64,000 nucleotides of DNA, taken from assembly GCF_042654365.1 (NCBI RefSeq), contig NZ_JBHSGG010000033.1, positions 97,832 to 161,831 of the forward strand, in the 5' to 3' direction. Position numbers and translations under genes: made by a program. Of the stretch, positions 1-9,235 are shown in pieces. The notes beneath the pieces were generated by a model. The model was not told the DNA's origin, did no database searches, and saw only the letters and a program-made list of their open reading frames with translations. This stretch comes from Coralloluteibacterium thermophilum. Lineage in GTDB: Bacteria; Pseudomonadota; Gammaproteobacteria; Xanthomonadales; Xanthomonadaceae. Position 1 is the first letter of the stretch, and each line of letters starts with the position of its first letter.

Positions 1-1
1 C

Positions 2-238
2 GGCGTGCTGAGCTGGCTGCTGATTCCCTTCATCGGCGCCCTGGTCGCGGTCGTGGCCGGGCATCTGGCACGGCGCGACATCCGAGCCGCGGGGGGCCGC
101 CTGCAGGGCGACGGCCTCGCGCTGGGCGGTCTCGTGCTCGGCTGGGTGCAGCTCGTCTCGCTCTTCCTCGGCGCGCTGCTGATCGGCGGGCTGCTCCTGC
201 TGGGCGGCACCGCGCTCCTGCTCGGATTCCTCCTCTAG
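2..238 (+). CDS. Small membrane protein, DUF4190-like, 5' end outside window
   Basis: The reading frame is open from the first bases of the window, so the true start lies upstream; the first possible internal start is a GTG at position 5. The visible 77-odd residues make two hydrophobic helices joined by a short polar stretch (HLARRDIRAAGG...GDGLALGGLVLGW). That helix-loop-helix layout, with a charged ARRDI turn and a glycine-rich second helix, is typical of DUF4190 proteins, small inner-membrane proteins of unknown role. The stop codon directly abuts the ATG of pyrD, so the two may be cotranscribed. The family call rests on pattern only. Confidence 0.55.
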   Translation, partial: GVLSWLLIPFIGALVAVVAGHLARRDIRAAGGRLQGDGLALGGLVLGWVQLVSLFLGALLIGGLLLLGGTALLLGFLL

Positions 239-1273
239 ATGTACGGCCTCGCTCGCCCCCTGCTCTTCGCCTTCGATGCGGAGACCGCCCACGGTCTTGC
301 CCTCAGGGCCATCGAGACCGCCTACCGCACCGGCACCCGGGGCGCGCTGTCGCGGCGCCCCGCGCCCCTGCCGACGCAGGCCTTCGGGCTGGGGTTCGAC
401 AACCCGGTCGGGCTGGCCGCGGGCATGGACAAGAACGGCGCGTACGTGGATGCGCTGTTCGCGCTGGGCTTCGGCTTCGTCGAGGTCGGCACGGTCACGC
501 CGCGCCCGCAGCCCGGCAATCCCAGGCCGCGCATGTTCCGCCTGCCGGGCCGGCAGGCCGTCATCAACCGGCTGGGCTTCAACAACCAGGGCGTCGAGGC
601 GCTGCTGCGCAACCTGGACCGCGCGAAGCGACCGGGCATCGTCGGGATCAACATCGGCAAGAACAAGGACACGCCCAACGAGGCCGCGGGCGACGACTAC
701 CGCCACTGCCTGGAGCGCGTGCACGCGGTCGCCGACTACGTGACCGTCAACATCTCCTCGCCCAACACCGCCGGCCTGCGCGACCTGCAGCAGGAGGACA
801 CCCTGCGGCGCCTGCTCGGCGACCTGCGCGAGACCCGCGACCGCCTGGGCGCGGGTTCCGCCCGGCGCGTGCCGCTGCTGGTCAAGATCGCGCCCGACCT
901 CGACGAGGCGGGCCTCGACGGCATCGCCGGCGCGGTGGCCGCTGCCGGCATCGACGGCGTCATCGCGACCAACACCACGCTCGACCGCAGCGGCGTCGCC
1001 GGCGAGGCCCACGCCGACGAGGCGGGCGGCCTGTCCGGGCGGCCGCTGATGGCGCGCGCGACCGAGGTGCTGCGCGCCCTCGCCGCGCGCCTGCCCGGCC
1101 ACATCGGGCTGGTCGGCGTGGGCGGCATCCTCGACGGTGGCGACGCGGTCGCCAAGCGCGAGGCCGGCGCGACGCTGGTGCAGTGCTACAGCGGCCTGGT
1201 CTATCGCGGCCCCGCCCTGGTCGGCGAGTGCGTCGATGCCCTGCGCGTCCACGCTCAGCGGGCGACGGCGTGA
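239..1273 (+). CDS. pyrD: Dihydroorotate dehydrogenase (quinone), class 2
   Basis: Oxidises dihydroorotate to orotate in de novo pyrimidine synthesis, passing electrons to the quinone pool at the inner membrane. The 344 residues match the class 2 length. Visible landmarks are GMDKNG (62-67), NRLGFNN (110-116) and NISSPNT (171-177), which carries the catalytic serine that separates class 2 from cysteine-based class 1 enzymes. VGVGGI near the C-terminus is the FMN-phosphate loop. The short N-terminal helix with the LLFAFDAETAH pattern is the usual membrane-contact helix. The ATG starts one base after the previous stop, and the TGA overlaps the GTG start of murB by four bases, so translational coupling is likely. 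Confidence 0.97.
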   Translation: MYGLARPLLFAFDAETAHGLALRAIETAYRTGTRGALSRRPAPLPTQAFGLGFDNPVGLAAGMDKNGAYVDALFALGFGFVEVGTVTPRPQPGNPRPRMFRLPGRQAVINRLGFNNQGVEALLRNLDRAKRPGIVGINIGKNKDTPNEAAGDDYRHCLERVHAVADYVTVNISSPNTAGLRDLQQEDTLRRLLGDLRETRDRLGAGSARRVPLLVKIAPDLDEAGLDGIAGAVAAAGIDGVIATNTTLDRSGVAGEAHADEAGGLSGRPLMARATEVLRALAARLPGHIGLVGVGGILDGGDAVAKREAGATLVQCYSGLVYRGPALVGECVDALRVHAQRATA

Positions 1274-2328
1274 ACGAAGCGACCACCGGGGCCGGCTACC
1301 GGCTGCACCACGACGCCCCGCTGAAGGACCTCAACACGCTCGGCGTCCGCAGCCGCGCACGCGTGCTGGTCGACCTCGACACGCTCGATGCCCTGCCCGC
1401 GGCGCTGGCCGACCCCGCGCTGCACGGGCAGGTGCCGGTCGTGCTCGGCGCCGGCAGCAACGTCCTCATCGCCGGCGACGTCGATGCGGTGCTGCGCATC
1501 CGCGCGGACGCGGTGCGCACCGTCGCCCGCGAGGCCGCGGGCATCCGCGTGCGCGCCGAGGCGGGACTGGCCTGGGACGCCCTGGTGCGCTGGACGCTGG
1601 CGCAGGGCCTGCCGGGTCTGGAGAACATGGCCCTGATCCCGGGCACCGTCGGCGCCGCACCGATCCAGAACATCGGCGCCTACGGCGCGGAGATGGGCGA
1701 TTTCGCCGACGTCGTCGAGGCCTACGACCTCCACGAACGGCGCGTGCTGCGCCTCGGCCGGGCCGAATGCGCCTTCGGCTACCGCGACAGCCTGTTCAAG
1801 CGCCAGCCCGGGCGCTGGATCGTGCTCGCGGTCGAGTTCCTGCTGCCCCACGACCCGCCGCTGCGCCTGGACTACGCCGGCCTGCGCGAGGAGCTCGCCG
1901 CCATGGGCGTGGGCGCGCCGACCGCGGGCGACGTGGCCGAGGCCGTCACCCGCGTGCGCACGCGCAAGCTGCCGGACTGGCGCGTCCTGCCCAACGCGGG
2001 CAGCTTCTTCAAGAACCCCATGGTGCCCGTGGCGCAGGCGCAGGCCCTGGCCGAGACGCATCCGGGCATGCCGAGCTGGCCGGGCGAGGACGCAGGGACC
2101 CGCAAGCTCTCCGCCGCCTGGCTGATCGAGGCCTGTGGCTGGAAGGGCGAGCGCCGCGGCGATGCGGGCATCTACGCGGGCCATGCGCTGGTGCTGGTCA
2201 ACCACGGGCAGGCGAGCGGCGCGGACCTGCTTGCGCTGGCGCGGGCGGTCACCGACGCGGTGGCCGCGCGCTTCGGCGTCCGCCTCGAACCCGAACCCCG
2301 CATTCTCGGCGAGCCGCCCGCACCGTGA
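1270..2328 (+). CDS. murB: UDP-N-acetylmuramate dehydrogenase
   Basis: FAD enzyme that reduces UDP-GlcNAc-enolpyruvate to UDP-MurNAc in the cytoplasm, the second committed step of peptidoglycan precursor synthesis. I place the start at the GTG whose last two bases begin the pyrD stop (GTGA overlap), giving 352 residues; upstream in-frame codons lie inside pyrD. Landmarks: the FAD-binding VLGAGSNVL (about 58-66), the central YGAEMGDFADVV stretch, YRDSLFK, NAGSFFKNP with the catalytic serine, and LIEACGWKG near the end. The layout is type I, as in E. coli. Its own stop again overlaps the next start by four bases. Confidence 0.96.
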   Translation: MNEATTGAGYRLHHDAPLKDLNTLGVRSRARVLVDLDTLDALPAALADPALHGQVPVVLGAGSNVLIAGDVDAVLRIRADAVRTVAREAAGIRVRAEAGLAWDALVRWTLAQGLPGLENMALIPGTVGAAPIQNIGAYGAEMGDFADVVEAYDLHERRVLRLGRAECAFGYRDSLFKRQPGRWIVLAVEFLLPHDPPLRLDYAGLREELAAMGVGAPTAGDVAEAVTRVRTRKLPDWRVLPNAGSFFKNPMVPVAQAQALAETHPGMPSWPGEDAGTRKLSAAWLIEACGWKGERRGDAGIYAGHALVLVNHGQASGADLLALARAVTDAVAARFGVRLEPEPRILGEPPAP

Positions 2329-3302
2329 ACGCCGCCGCCGACCATCCCGACCGGGTGATCCTGCGTGCGGTCGCCTTCATGGTCGGCAGCGCCACGATGT
2401 TCGCCTGCATGGCCGCGGTGATCCGGCTGGCCTCGGAACAGCTCCACCCGTTCGAGATCGCGTTCTTCCGCAACCTGTTCGGCATGGCGTTCGCCCTGCC
2501 CCTGCTGTTCCGCCACGGCTGGGGCCTGCTGCGCACCGACAAGCTGCACCTCTACGCCACCCGCTGCGTGATCGGCATGCTGGGCATGCTGTGCGGCTTC
2601 TCGGCCATCGTCTACCTGCCGCTGGCGCAGGCGGTCACGCTCTCCTACTCGACCCCGCTGTTCGTCACCATCGGCGCGGTGCTGGTGCTCGGCGAGGTGG
2701 TGCGCGCGCGGCGCTGGACGGCGGTGGCGGTCGGCTTCCTCGGCGTGCTGCTGATCGTGCGCCCCGGCACCGAGGGCTTCAGCGCCATGAGCCTGGTCGC
2801 CGTGGTCGCGGCGGTGCTGTCGGCGGCCGTGGCGATCAGCATCAAGATGCTCTCGCGGACCGAGAAGCCCGACGCCATCGTCCTCTACACCACGCTGTTC
2901 TGGGTGCCGATGTCCCTGGTGCCGGCGCTCTTCGTCTGGGTGTGGCCGACCGGCTGGACCTGGCTGTGGATCGTCGGCGCCGGCTTCTTCGGCACCATGG
3001 GCCACATGTTCTGGACGCGCGCGCTCAAGATGGGCGAGGCCTCGCTGCTGACCCCGATCAGCTTCGTGCAGGTGCCCATCGTGGCCTTCATCGGCTGGGC
3101 CCTGTTCGACGAGACGGTGGGCCTGTGGACGGGACTCGGCGCGGCGGTCATCTTTGCCTCGAACGCCTACATCGCCCACCGCGAGGCCCAGCTCGCCCGC
3201 CGCACCACCACCGACCCGGACATGCCGCCAGCCGCCGGCGGCGCCACCGCGGAACAGCCGGCCCTGCCGGAATCGCCGCCGCGGCCGCCCGCGCGCAGCT
3301 GA
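2325..3302 (+). CDS. EamA/DMT-family membrane transporter
   Basis: A ten-helix inner-membrane protein of the drug/metabolite transporter superfamily, made of two EamA repeats. About 325 residues when started at the GTG overlapping the murB stop. The hydrophobic segments begin with VAFMVGSATMFACMAAVIRL, followed by the EIAFFRNLFG motif that is typical of the first EamA repeat; the second repeat ends with the helix that precedes NAYIAHRE. A proline- and alanine-rich cytoplasmic tail follows. The substrate cannot be read from sequence; relatives export amino acids, nucleosides or metabolites. It is the last gene of the overlapping pyrD-murB unit. Confidence 0.88.
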   Translation: MNAAADHPDRVILRAVAFMVGSATMFACMAAVIRLASEQLHPFEIAFFRNLFGMAFALPLLFRHGWGLLRTDKLHLYATRCVIGMLGMLCGFSAIVYLPLAQAVTLSYSTPLFVTIGAVLVLGEVVRARRWTAVAVGFLGVLLIVRPGTEGFSAMSLVAVVAAVLSAAVAISIKMLSRTEKPDAIVLYTTLFWVPMSLVPALFVWVWPTGWTWLWIVGAGFFGTMGHMFWTRALKMGEASLLTPISFVQVPIVAFIGWALFDETVGLWTGLGAAVIFASNAYIAHREAQLARRTTTDPDMPPAAGGATAEQPALPESPPRPPARS

Positions 3303-3370
3303 ACCGGCGAGACGGACGGTCGGGTGGCGCCGGGCGCGGGGGTGCAGACTCGCGCCCGGACGGGGGAGCG

Positions 3371-4291
3371 ATGGCCGAGCACAGCGAACACGGGGACACC
3401 ACGCGGTTGACCGTACCCGGCGTGGCGCCGCGCCCTCCGGCGCCCAGCCGAGCCTGCCTGGTGGTCATCGCCGGGGAAGCCATCGGCACCCGGGTGGACG
3501 TGGGCGAGCATCCGCTGCGGGTGGGCCGCGGGCACGACTGCGACCTGGTCCTGGCGCATCCCAGCGTGTCGCGCCGGCACTGCGAGGTCTGGTGCGCCCC
3601 CGACGGCTGCCACGTGCGCGACCTCGGCGCGACCAACCCGGTGCGCATCAACGACCGCCTGCTCGCGCACGGACCGTCGGCCCCGCTCGTGGATGGCGAC
3701 CTCGTCGTCGTCGGCAACTGCATCCTCAAGTTCATCGGCGCCGGCAGCGTCGAGGCGCGCTATCACGAGGAGGCCTACGAGGTGGCGACCCGCGACACGC
3801 TGACGGGCCTGCACAACCGCCGCCACTTCCTCGACGTGCTGGACCGCGCCATCGTCGCCGCGCGCCGCGGCCGCAGGCCGCTGTCCCTCGCCATCCTCGA
3901 CGTCGATCACTTCAAGCGCATCAACGACAGCCTCGGCCACCTGGCCGGCGATGCGGTCCTGCGCAGGCTCGCCGCCCTGCTGCGTGCGCAGGTGCGCGGC
4001 GACGAGGCCATCGGCCGCATCGGCGGCGAGGAGTTCGCGGTGCTGCTGCCCGGCGCCGACCTCGCTGCCGGCGCCGAGGCCGGCGAGCGCCTGCGCGCGG
4101 CGGTGGCGGCGGCGGAGGTCCGCGCGGCCGAGGGCGCCGGCGCCACGACCATCAGCGTGGGCGTCGCCACCCTCGGGACCTGCACCGAGCGGAGCGGCCT
4201 GCTGCGCGCGGCCGACGTCGCGCTCTACGCCGCCAAGGACGCGGGACGCGACTGCGTGCGGACGAGCGGCCCGTCTCCGGCCGGGCCCTAG
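3371..4291 (+). CDS. FHA-GGDEF diguanylate cyclase
   Basis: Predicted to make cyclic di-GMP from two GTP, under control of an N-terminal phosphothreonine-binding FHA domain. The ATG follows a GGGGGAG ribosome-binding site. FHA spans about 30-115, with the conserved RVGRG (50-54) and SVSRRH (65-70) loops. The GGDEF domain begins at the DTLTGLHNRR linker (142-151), has DVDHFKRIND as the metal/substrate helix, and GGEEF (218-222) as active site. The residues before GGEEF read RGDEAIGR, so the canonical RxxD feedback-inhibition site is absent. No membrane segment is visible. A Ser/Thr kinase lies nearby on the other strand, which could feed the FHA domain, but that link is speculation. Confidence 0.93.
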   Translation: MAEHSEHGDTTRLTVPGVAPRPPAPSRACLVVIAGEAIGTRVDVGEHPLRVGRGHDCDLVLAHPSVSRRHCEVWCAPDGCHVRDLGATNPVRINDRLLAHGPSAPLVDGDLVVVGNCILKFIGAGSVEARYHEEAYEVATRDTLTGLHNRRHFLDVLDRAIVAARRGRRPLSLAILDVDHFKRINDSLGHLAGDAVLRRLAALLRAQVRGDEAIGRIGGEEFAVLLPGADLAAGAEAGERLRAAVAAAEVRAAEGAGATTISVGVATLGTCTERSGLLRAADVALYAAKDAGRDCVRTSGPSPAGP

Positions 4292-4378
4292 CCTCCGCGG
4301 CGCCGTCGCCCTCGCCCGCGCGCCCCGCGACGTCACCGCCGGCCACCGCTTTCCCGCACGTCCGCGGGAGAGCGGCCG

Positions 4379-5056
4379 TCACCGCGCCCTGCGCGGCGCC
4401 ACCACGTGCATCAGCAGGTGCACCCCGATCACCCACGCCACGGCGACGATCCAGCCGGCCAGCACGTCCGACGGGAAGTGCACGCCGAGGTAGACGCGGG
4501 ACACGCCGACGAGCAGCACGAAGAGCCCCAGCCCGAGCAGCATCGGCCAGCGCCAGCGGGTCCGCCAGCTCAGCACCACGAGGCAGGCCGACATCGCCAT
4601 CGAGCCCATCGCATGTCCGCTGGGGAAGCTGAAGGTGGCCTCCGGCGCGATGGACTCCCACAGCGTCGGGCGCTCCCGCTGGAAGAAGGCCTTGGCGCTC
4701 ATGTTGAGCAGCGCCGAACCGCCGACCCCGAGCACGAAGAACACCGCGTCGCGCAGCCGTCGCAGCCACAGCAGGACCAGCGGGATGGCGATGTCGAGCG
4801 GGATCACGCCCCAGGCGTAGCCCAGCGCCGAGACGACCACGAAGAAGCGGTCCAGCGCGGGACCGTGCCAGGTCTGGGCCCAGGCCAGCAGCGGCTCGTC
4901 GAAGTCGAAGCCCTCCCCCTCGCGCACCTCCTCGGCGAGTTCCGCGAAGCCCAGCAGCAGGGCGAGCAGCGCCAGGAACAGCACGCCGACGCGGAGACCC
5001 ACGCGACGGACGAGCCAGTTCGGGAAGTCGGGACGCATCGTCGCTCCGGTCGGCAT
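4379..5056 (-). CDS. PAP2-family membrane phosphatase
   Basis: Integral membrane phosphatase of the type 2 phosphatidic acid phosphatase superfamily; relatives dephosphorylate phosphatidate, undecaprenyl pyrophosphate or similar lipid phosphates on the periplasmic face. All three signature motifs are present: KAFFQRERP (122-130), PSGH (145-148) and SRVYLGVHFPSD (186-197). The long N-terminal helix and about six membrane spans fit the LpxE/PgpB/BcrC-like architecture. Translation may start at the second methionine (MRPDFPN, six codons in), since the first ATG has no clear ribosome-binding site. Substrate is unknown. It lies 43 bases downstream of the kinase gene, in the same direction. Confidence 0.9.
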   Translation of the reverse strand: MPTGATMRPDFPNWLVRRVGLRVGVLFLALLALLLGFAELAEEVREGEGFDFDEPLLAWAQTWHGPALDRFFVVVSALGYAWGVIPLDIAIPLVLLWLRRLRDAVFFVLGVGGSALLNMSAKAFFQRERPTLWESIAPEATFSFPSGHAMGSMAMSACLVVLSWRTRWRWPMLLGLGLFVLLVGVSRVYLGVHFPSDVLAGWIVAVAWVIGVHLLMHVVAPRRAR

Positions 5057-5099
5057 GTCCGCACATGGCAGCCGCGGCGGCGTGACGGCGGGATGCAGG

Positions 5100-7877
5100 T
5101 CAGCCGCGGGCGGCGCTCGCCGGCGCCTCCGCCGTCGCCCTGTCCTCCAGCAGCAGGGCGCGCATGTTCTTCTGCGCCTCGCTCAGTCCGGCCTCCGGAA
5201 GCTCGAGGAAAGGCGCGACGTAGCGCGCTTCCAGCTGCCCCGCCTCGTCGTCGCGGCCCGCCGTGCGCAGCGCGTCGCGGAGCGCACGTACCGATTCCAG
5301 GGTGAAGACTGCGGAAGGCCCCTGGTCGCGCAGGCGCAGGCCGAGCAGTTCGCGATAGCTGCCGATCGCCAATGCGGAGTCGTTCCTGTCCAGCGCCACG
5401 AGGCCCTGGACGAAGAGCCCCATCTGGTACTGCGGATGCCCGTCGCCGAGCACCCGGCGGGCGACCGGGAGCGCCTCGTCGAACAGGCGCTGGGCGTCGC
5501 CCAGACGTGCCGCGCGATAGGTCGTCGCCGCATGGTTGATCAGGACGGACAACGTGTCCGGGTGCTCGGGACCGAGGATCCGGCGACGACTCTCGAGCAC
5601 CTCCGCCTCGAGCTGCAGTGCGCGCGCGACGTCCTCGTTGCGCGCGTAGTACGTGGCGAGGTTGAGCTTGGCGCGGAGCGTGAGCGGAGCCTCCGCACCC
5701 AGCACCCGTACACGCGCCTCGTGGACCTCGAGCAGCGCGCCGTGCGCTTCCTCGTTGCGGTCCAGCTCGAGCAGGAAGTTGGCCAGGTTGCCCTGTGCCA
5801 CCAGCGACAACGGATGCTCCGCACCGAGGCGGCGCCGCTGGACCTCCACCAGCCTGGTCTGCAGCGCAAGCGCCTGGTCGAAGTCCTTGCCCATCGCGTG
5901 GAGGAGTGCGAGGGAGCTCAAGGCGTCGAGCGTGCGCGGATCTTCGGGACCGTCGCGCCGCGTGTGGCGCTCGAGCAGGTCGCCGATGATGCCGCGCGCC
6001 GCGAGCAGGTCGCCGGTGCGCATCAGCATCGCGCCGTGCGTGCTCAGGGCCGCCAGCACGGTCTCGTCGTCGCCGTCGAGGTGGGCCTCGGCATCCCGTC
6101 GCGCCCCCTCGGCCATCTCCACGGCCTGCACCGGCTCCCCCGTGTGCAGCAGCGCGGTCGCGAGCTGGAGGCGCGCGAGGATGTGCTGCCTGTGCGTCCG
6201 GGGCAGCGCCGATGCGGCCAGCGCCGCCTCCAGCACCTCGCGCGCGACACCCGGGTTCGGCCCGCCGCTCTGGTTCCATGCCGTCGCTTCGCCGGTTCGC
6301 GCCCTGAGGATGGCCTCGTCCCCGGCACCGAGCGTCTCGCGCTGCCGGGCGATGCGCGCATAGCGGGTGGCCGCCTCGGGATACAGCCCCAGCGCGAGCT
6401 GCACCTGGGCCAGCGCTTCCTCCAGGTCGGCGGCGAGCTGCGGACTGTCGCCGAAACCGCCGGCGATCGCGCCGTCGGCACGGGCGAGGATCTGCCTGTC
6501 GATCAGCCGGCGGGCGATGTCGACCGGCTCCAGCCGCGCCAGCGGATCGCCCTGCCCCGCCTCGGTACCCTGGACCGGCAGTTGGGCGCGCACCTCGGCC
6601 AGCAGGTCGGCGCCCATTCCCTCGAGGTCGATGTCTTCGAGCATGGCGCGCTGGAAGGCGGTCACCCGCTCCAGCTCGGCCTGGCGCAGCTCGAGCGCCG
6701 CCTGGTGGCGGCGCGACTCGCCCAGCGCATGCAGCGAGACCAGCAGGCCGACGACGACCGCGGTGCCGGTCACGCCCGCGGCGACGATCTGCCAGCGATT
6801 GCGCCGCGCGTGCAGCCCCCAGCGGTACAGCGCCCCGCCCCCGCGGGCCGCGACCGGGCGCAGGTCGAGGTGGCGCTGGACGTCGTCGCGCAGGGCGTCG
6901 ACGGTCGCGTAGCGGGCGGCCGGGTCCAGTGCGCAGGCGCGACGGCAGATGGCGTCGATGTCGCCGCGCAGGACGCGGGCGCGCGCCGGGTCGGCGGCGT
7001 GCGCGCTGGGCGCCGGGGGCGGCGTCGTGCGGCTGGCGAGGCTGCGCTGCAACGGCAGCCCGACCGCCAGCTCGATCAGGAGGATGCCGAGGCTGAAGAC
7101 GTCGCTGGCCAGCCCGGGGCGCGCGCCCGCCAGTTGCTCGGGACTCGCGTAGCCCGGGGTGCCGTAGCCGCTGGCGGGATCGGCGTCGCCCTGGAGGCGG
7201 GCGATGCCGAAGTCGAGCAGGACCGGCTCGCCGTCCTCGCGGACCAGGATGTTGCTCGGCTTGAGGTCGCAGTGGACCACCAGGCGCGCATGCGCGGCCT
7301 GCACCGCCTGGCAGATGCGCACGAACAGCCGCAGGCGCTCGCGCAGGTCGGGCGCGTTGCGGGCGCACCAGCGGTCGAGCGGCAGCCCCTGCACGTACTC
7401 CATGACCAGGTAGGGATGCCCCGCCGGCGTGGTGCCGCCGTCGAACAGGCGCGCGATGTTCGGGTGCTGGAGGTCGGCGAGGATCTGGCGCTCGGCCGCC
7501 AGGCGCTCGCGCGCCTCCGGCCCGGGGACGCCCCGCAACAGCTTGATCGCCACCCGCTGCCGGTACAGGTGGTCGTCGCGCTCGGCGACGAACACCGTGC
7601 CCATGCCGCCCGTGCCGAGCTGCTCGCTCAGGCGCCACACGCCGAGGCGGTCGCCGACGCGCAGCTCGGCGGCCGGCAGCGAGGCGATGAGCTGGCCCAG
7701 CGGCGCGACGGCACGTTCGAGGGCGACGGTCTGCGCGTCGAGCAGGGCGAGCACGTTCTCGACCGTCTCCGCATCGCCGCACAGGGCGGCCAGGCGCGGG
7801 CGCCAGCTGGTCGGCGGCAGGTCGCAGACCGCATCGAACAGTTCGCGCACGGTCGGCGCGGTGACGTCGCCGTTCAT
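5100..7877 (-). CDS. Membrane Ser/Thr protein kinase with C-terminal TPR repeats
   Basis: About 925 residues. I start at the ATG preceded by GGGGGA rather than at one 21 codons upstream. Order of parts: a short helical N-terminal domain typical of Xanthomonadales TPR kinases, a Hanks-type kinase domain (glycine loop GTGGMGTV 88-95, VAIK lysine about 112, catalytic loop HCDLKPSN 202-209, DFG 222-224), one transmembrane helix (about 364-384), then some 500 periplasmic residues of tetratricopeptide-like repeats. The catalytic loop has HCD in place of HRD, so it is a non-RD kinase, not obviously controlled by activation-loop phosphorylation. Such kinases often adjoin an ECF sigma factor gene; none is seen here. 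Ligand and targets are unknown. Confidence 0.93.
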   Translation of the reverse strand: MNGDVTAPTVRELFDAVCDLPPTSWRPRLAALCGDAETVENVLALLDAQTVALERAVAPLGQLIASLPAAELRVGDRLGVWRLSEQLGTGGMGTVFVAERDDHLYRQRVAIKLLRGVPGPEARERLAAERQILADLQHPNIARLFDGGTTPAGHPYLVMEYVQGLPLDRWCARNAPDLRERLRLFVRICQAVQAAHARLVVHCDLKPSNILVREDGEPVLLDFGIARLQGDADPASGYGTPGYASPEQLAGARPGLASDVFSLGILLIELAVGLPLQRSLASRTTPPPAPSAHAADPARARVLRGDIDAICRRACALDPAARYATVDALRDDVQRHLDLRPVAARGGGALYRWGLHARRNRWQIVAAGVTGTAVVVGLLVSLHALGESRRHQAALELRQAELERVTAFQRAMLEDIDLEGMGADLLAEVRAQLPVQGTEAGQGDPLARLEPVDIARRLIDRQILARADGAIAGGFGDSPQLAADLEEALAQVQLALGLYPEAATRYARIARQRETLGAGDEAILRARTGEATAWNQSGGPNPGVAREVLEAALAASALPRTHRQHILARLQLATALLHTGEPVQAVEMAEGARRDAEAHLDGDDETVLAALSTHGAMLMRTGDLLAARGIIGDLLERHTRRDGPEDPRTLDALSSLALLHAMGKDFDQALALQTRLVEVQRRRLGAEHPLSLVAQGNLANFLLELDRNEEAHGALLEVHEARVRVLGAEAPLTLRAKLNLATYYARNEDVARALQLEAEVLESRRRILGPEHPDTLSVLINHAATTYRAARLGDAQRLFDEALPVARRVLGDGHPQYQMGLFVQGLVALDRNDSALAIGSYRELLGLRLRDQGPSAVFTLESVRALRDALRTAGRDDEAGQLEARYVAPFLELPEAGLSEAQKNMRALLLEDRATAEAPASAARG

Positions 7878-7999
7878 CGCATCCCCCGTGACGGCTGCCG
7901 CCGTCCGCCCGTCAAGCCCCGCATGCGCCGCCTCCCCCAAGGCCGTGGAGGCCGGAGTCTAGCGCAGCGGCGTCCCGCCGCCGGCGAGGCGCGCCGTCC

Positions 8000-9235
8000 T
8001 CAGCGGGCGACGCCGTAGCGGGTCGCGACGTAGTCGTCGATCAGGGCGACGAACTCCTGCGCGATGCGCTCGCCGCGCAGGGTGACGGCCTTCTCGCCGT
8101 CGATGAACACCGGCGCCGCCGGCGCCTCGCCGGTCCCGGGCAGCGAGATGCCGATGTTCGCGTGGCGCGACTCGCCCGGCCCGTTGACCACGCAGCCCAT
8201 GACCGCGAGGGTCAGGTTCTCCGCGCCGGGGTTGGTGATCTTCCACTCGGGCATCTTCGCGCGCACGTGGTCCTGCACGGTCTGCGCGAGTTCCTGGAAG
8301 AAGGTGCTGGTGGTCCGGCCGCAGCCCGGGCAGGCCGTCACCATCGGCGTGAACGCGCGCAGGCCCATGGTCTGCAGCAGCTCCTGGGCCACCACGACCT
8401 CGGCCGTGCGCGACTGCCCCGGCTCCGGGGTCAGGGAGATGCGGATGGTGTCGCCGATGCCTTCCTGCAGCAGCACCGCCAGCGCCGCGGACGAGGCGAC
8501 GATGCCCTTGGAGCCCATGCCGGCCTCGGTCAGCCCCAGGTGCAGCGCGTAGTCGCCGCGCGAAGCCATGTCGCGGTAGACGGCGATGAGCTCCTGCACA
8601 CCGCTGACCTTGGCGCTGAGCACGATGCGGTCCGCGCCGAGGCCCAGCTCGACCGCGCGGGCGGCGGAATCGAGGGCGGAGCGGATCATCGCCTCCCGCA
8701 GCACGCGCTGCGCCTCCCAGGGCTCGGCGCGACGGGCGTTCTCGTCCATCAGGGCCGCGGCCAGCGACTGGTCGAGCGAGCCCCAGTTCACGCCGATGCG
8801 CACCGGCCTGTCGTACTCGATGGCGAAGCCGATCAGCTCGGCGAACTGGGTGTCGCGCTTCTTGCCGAAGCCGACGTTGCCGGGGTTGATGCGGTACTTG
8901 GCCAGCGCGCGCGCCGCCGCCGGCTCCTTCGCCAGGAGCTGGTGGCCGTTGTAGTGGAAGTCGCCGATCAGCGGCACGTCCACGCCCATGAGGTCGAGCT
9001 TCTCTCGGATGCGCGGCACCGCGGCCGCGGCCTCGTGCGTGTTGACGGTGATGCGCACCAGCTCGGAGCCGGCGCGGGCCAGCTCGGCCACCTGCTTCAC
9101 CGTGGACGCGACGTCCGCGGTGTCGGTGTTGGTCATCGACTGCACCACGACCGGCGCGTCGCCGCCCACGGTGACGTGGCCGATGCGCACGGCACGGGTC
9201 GTGCGGCGCGGTTGCGGTGCTGCGGTGGCGGTCAT
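8000..9235 (-). CDS. ispG: 4-hydroxy-3-methylbut-2-en-1-yl diphosphate synthase
   Basis: Iron-sulfur enzyme of the MEP isoprenoid pathway, converting MEcPP to HMBPP in the cytoplasm. The 411 residues include the N-terminal TIM-barrel start (VVVQSMTNTDTADV), INPGNVGFG, and the C-terminal 4Fe-4S domain with CPGCGR (Cys302, Cys305) and VMGCVVNGPGESRHAN (Cys348; catalytic glutamate 355). The three cysteines and glutamate match the E. coli enzyme. It is somewhat longer than the E. coli protein (372 residues), as is usual for this bacterial group. It runs toward the kinase gene in the same orientation, 122 bases away. Confidence 0.97.
   Translation of the reverse strand: MTATAAPQPRRTTRAVRIGHVTVGGDAPVVVQSMTNTDTADVASTVKQVAELARAGSELVRITVNTHEAAAAVPRIREKLDLMGVDVPLIGDFHYNGHQLLAKEPAAARALAKYRINPGNVGFGKKRDTQFAELIGFAIEYDRPVRIGVNWGSLDQSLAAALMDENARRAEPWEAQRVLREAMIRSALDSAARAVELGLGADRIVLSAKVSGVQELIAVYRDMASRGDYALHLGLTEAGMGSKGIVASSAALAVLLQEGIGDTIRISLTPEPGQSRTAEVVVAQELLQTMGLRAFTPMVTACPGCGRTTSTFFQELAQTVQDHVRAKMPEWKITNPGAENLTLAVMGCVVNGPGESRHANIGISLPGTGEAPAAPVFIDGEKAVTLRGERIAQEFVALIDDYVATRYGVAR

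Noticed and set aside
5055..8018. A 987-codon plus-strand open frame across the kinase gene
   Set aside because: It runs antisense to a clearly recognisable kinase, has a Val/Arg/Gly-rich composition without domains, and reflects high-GC codon bias only.
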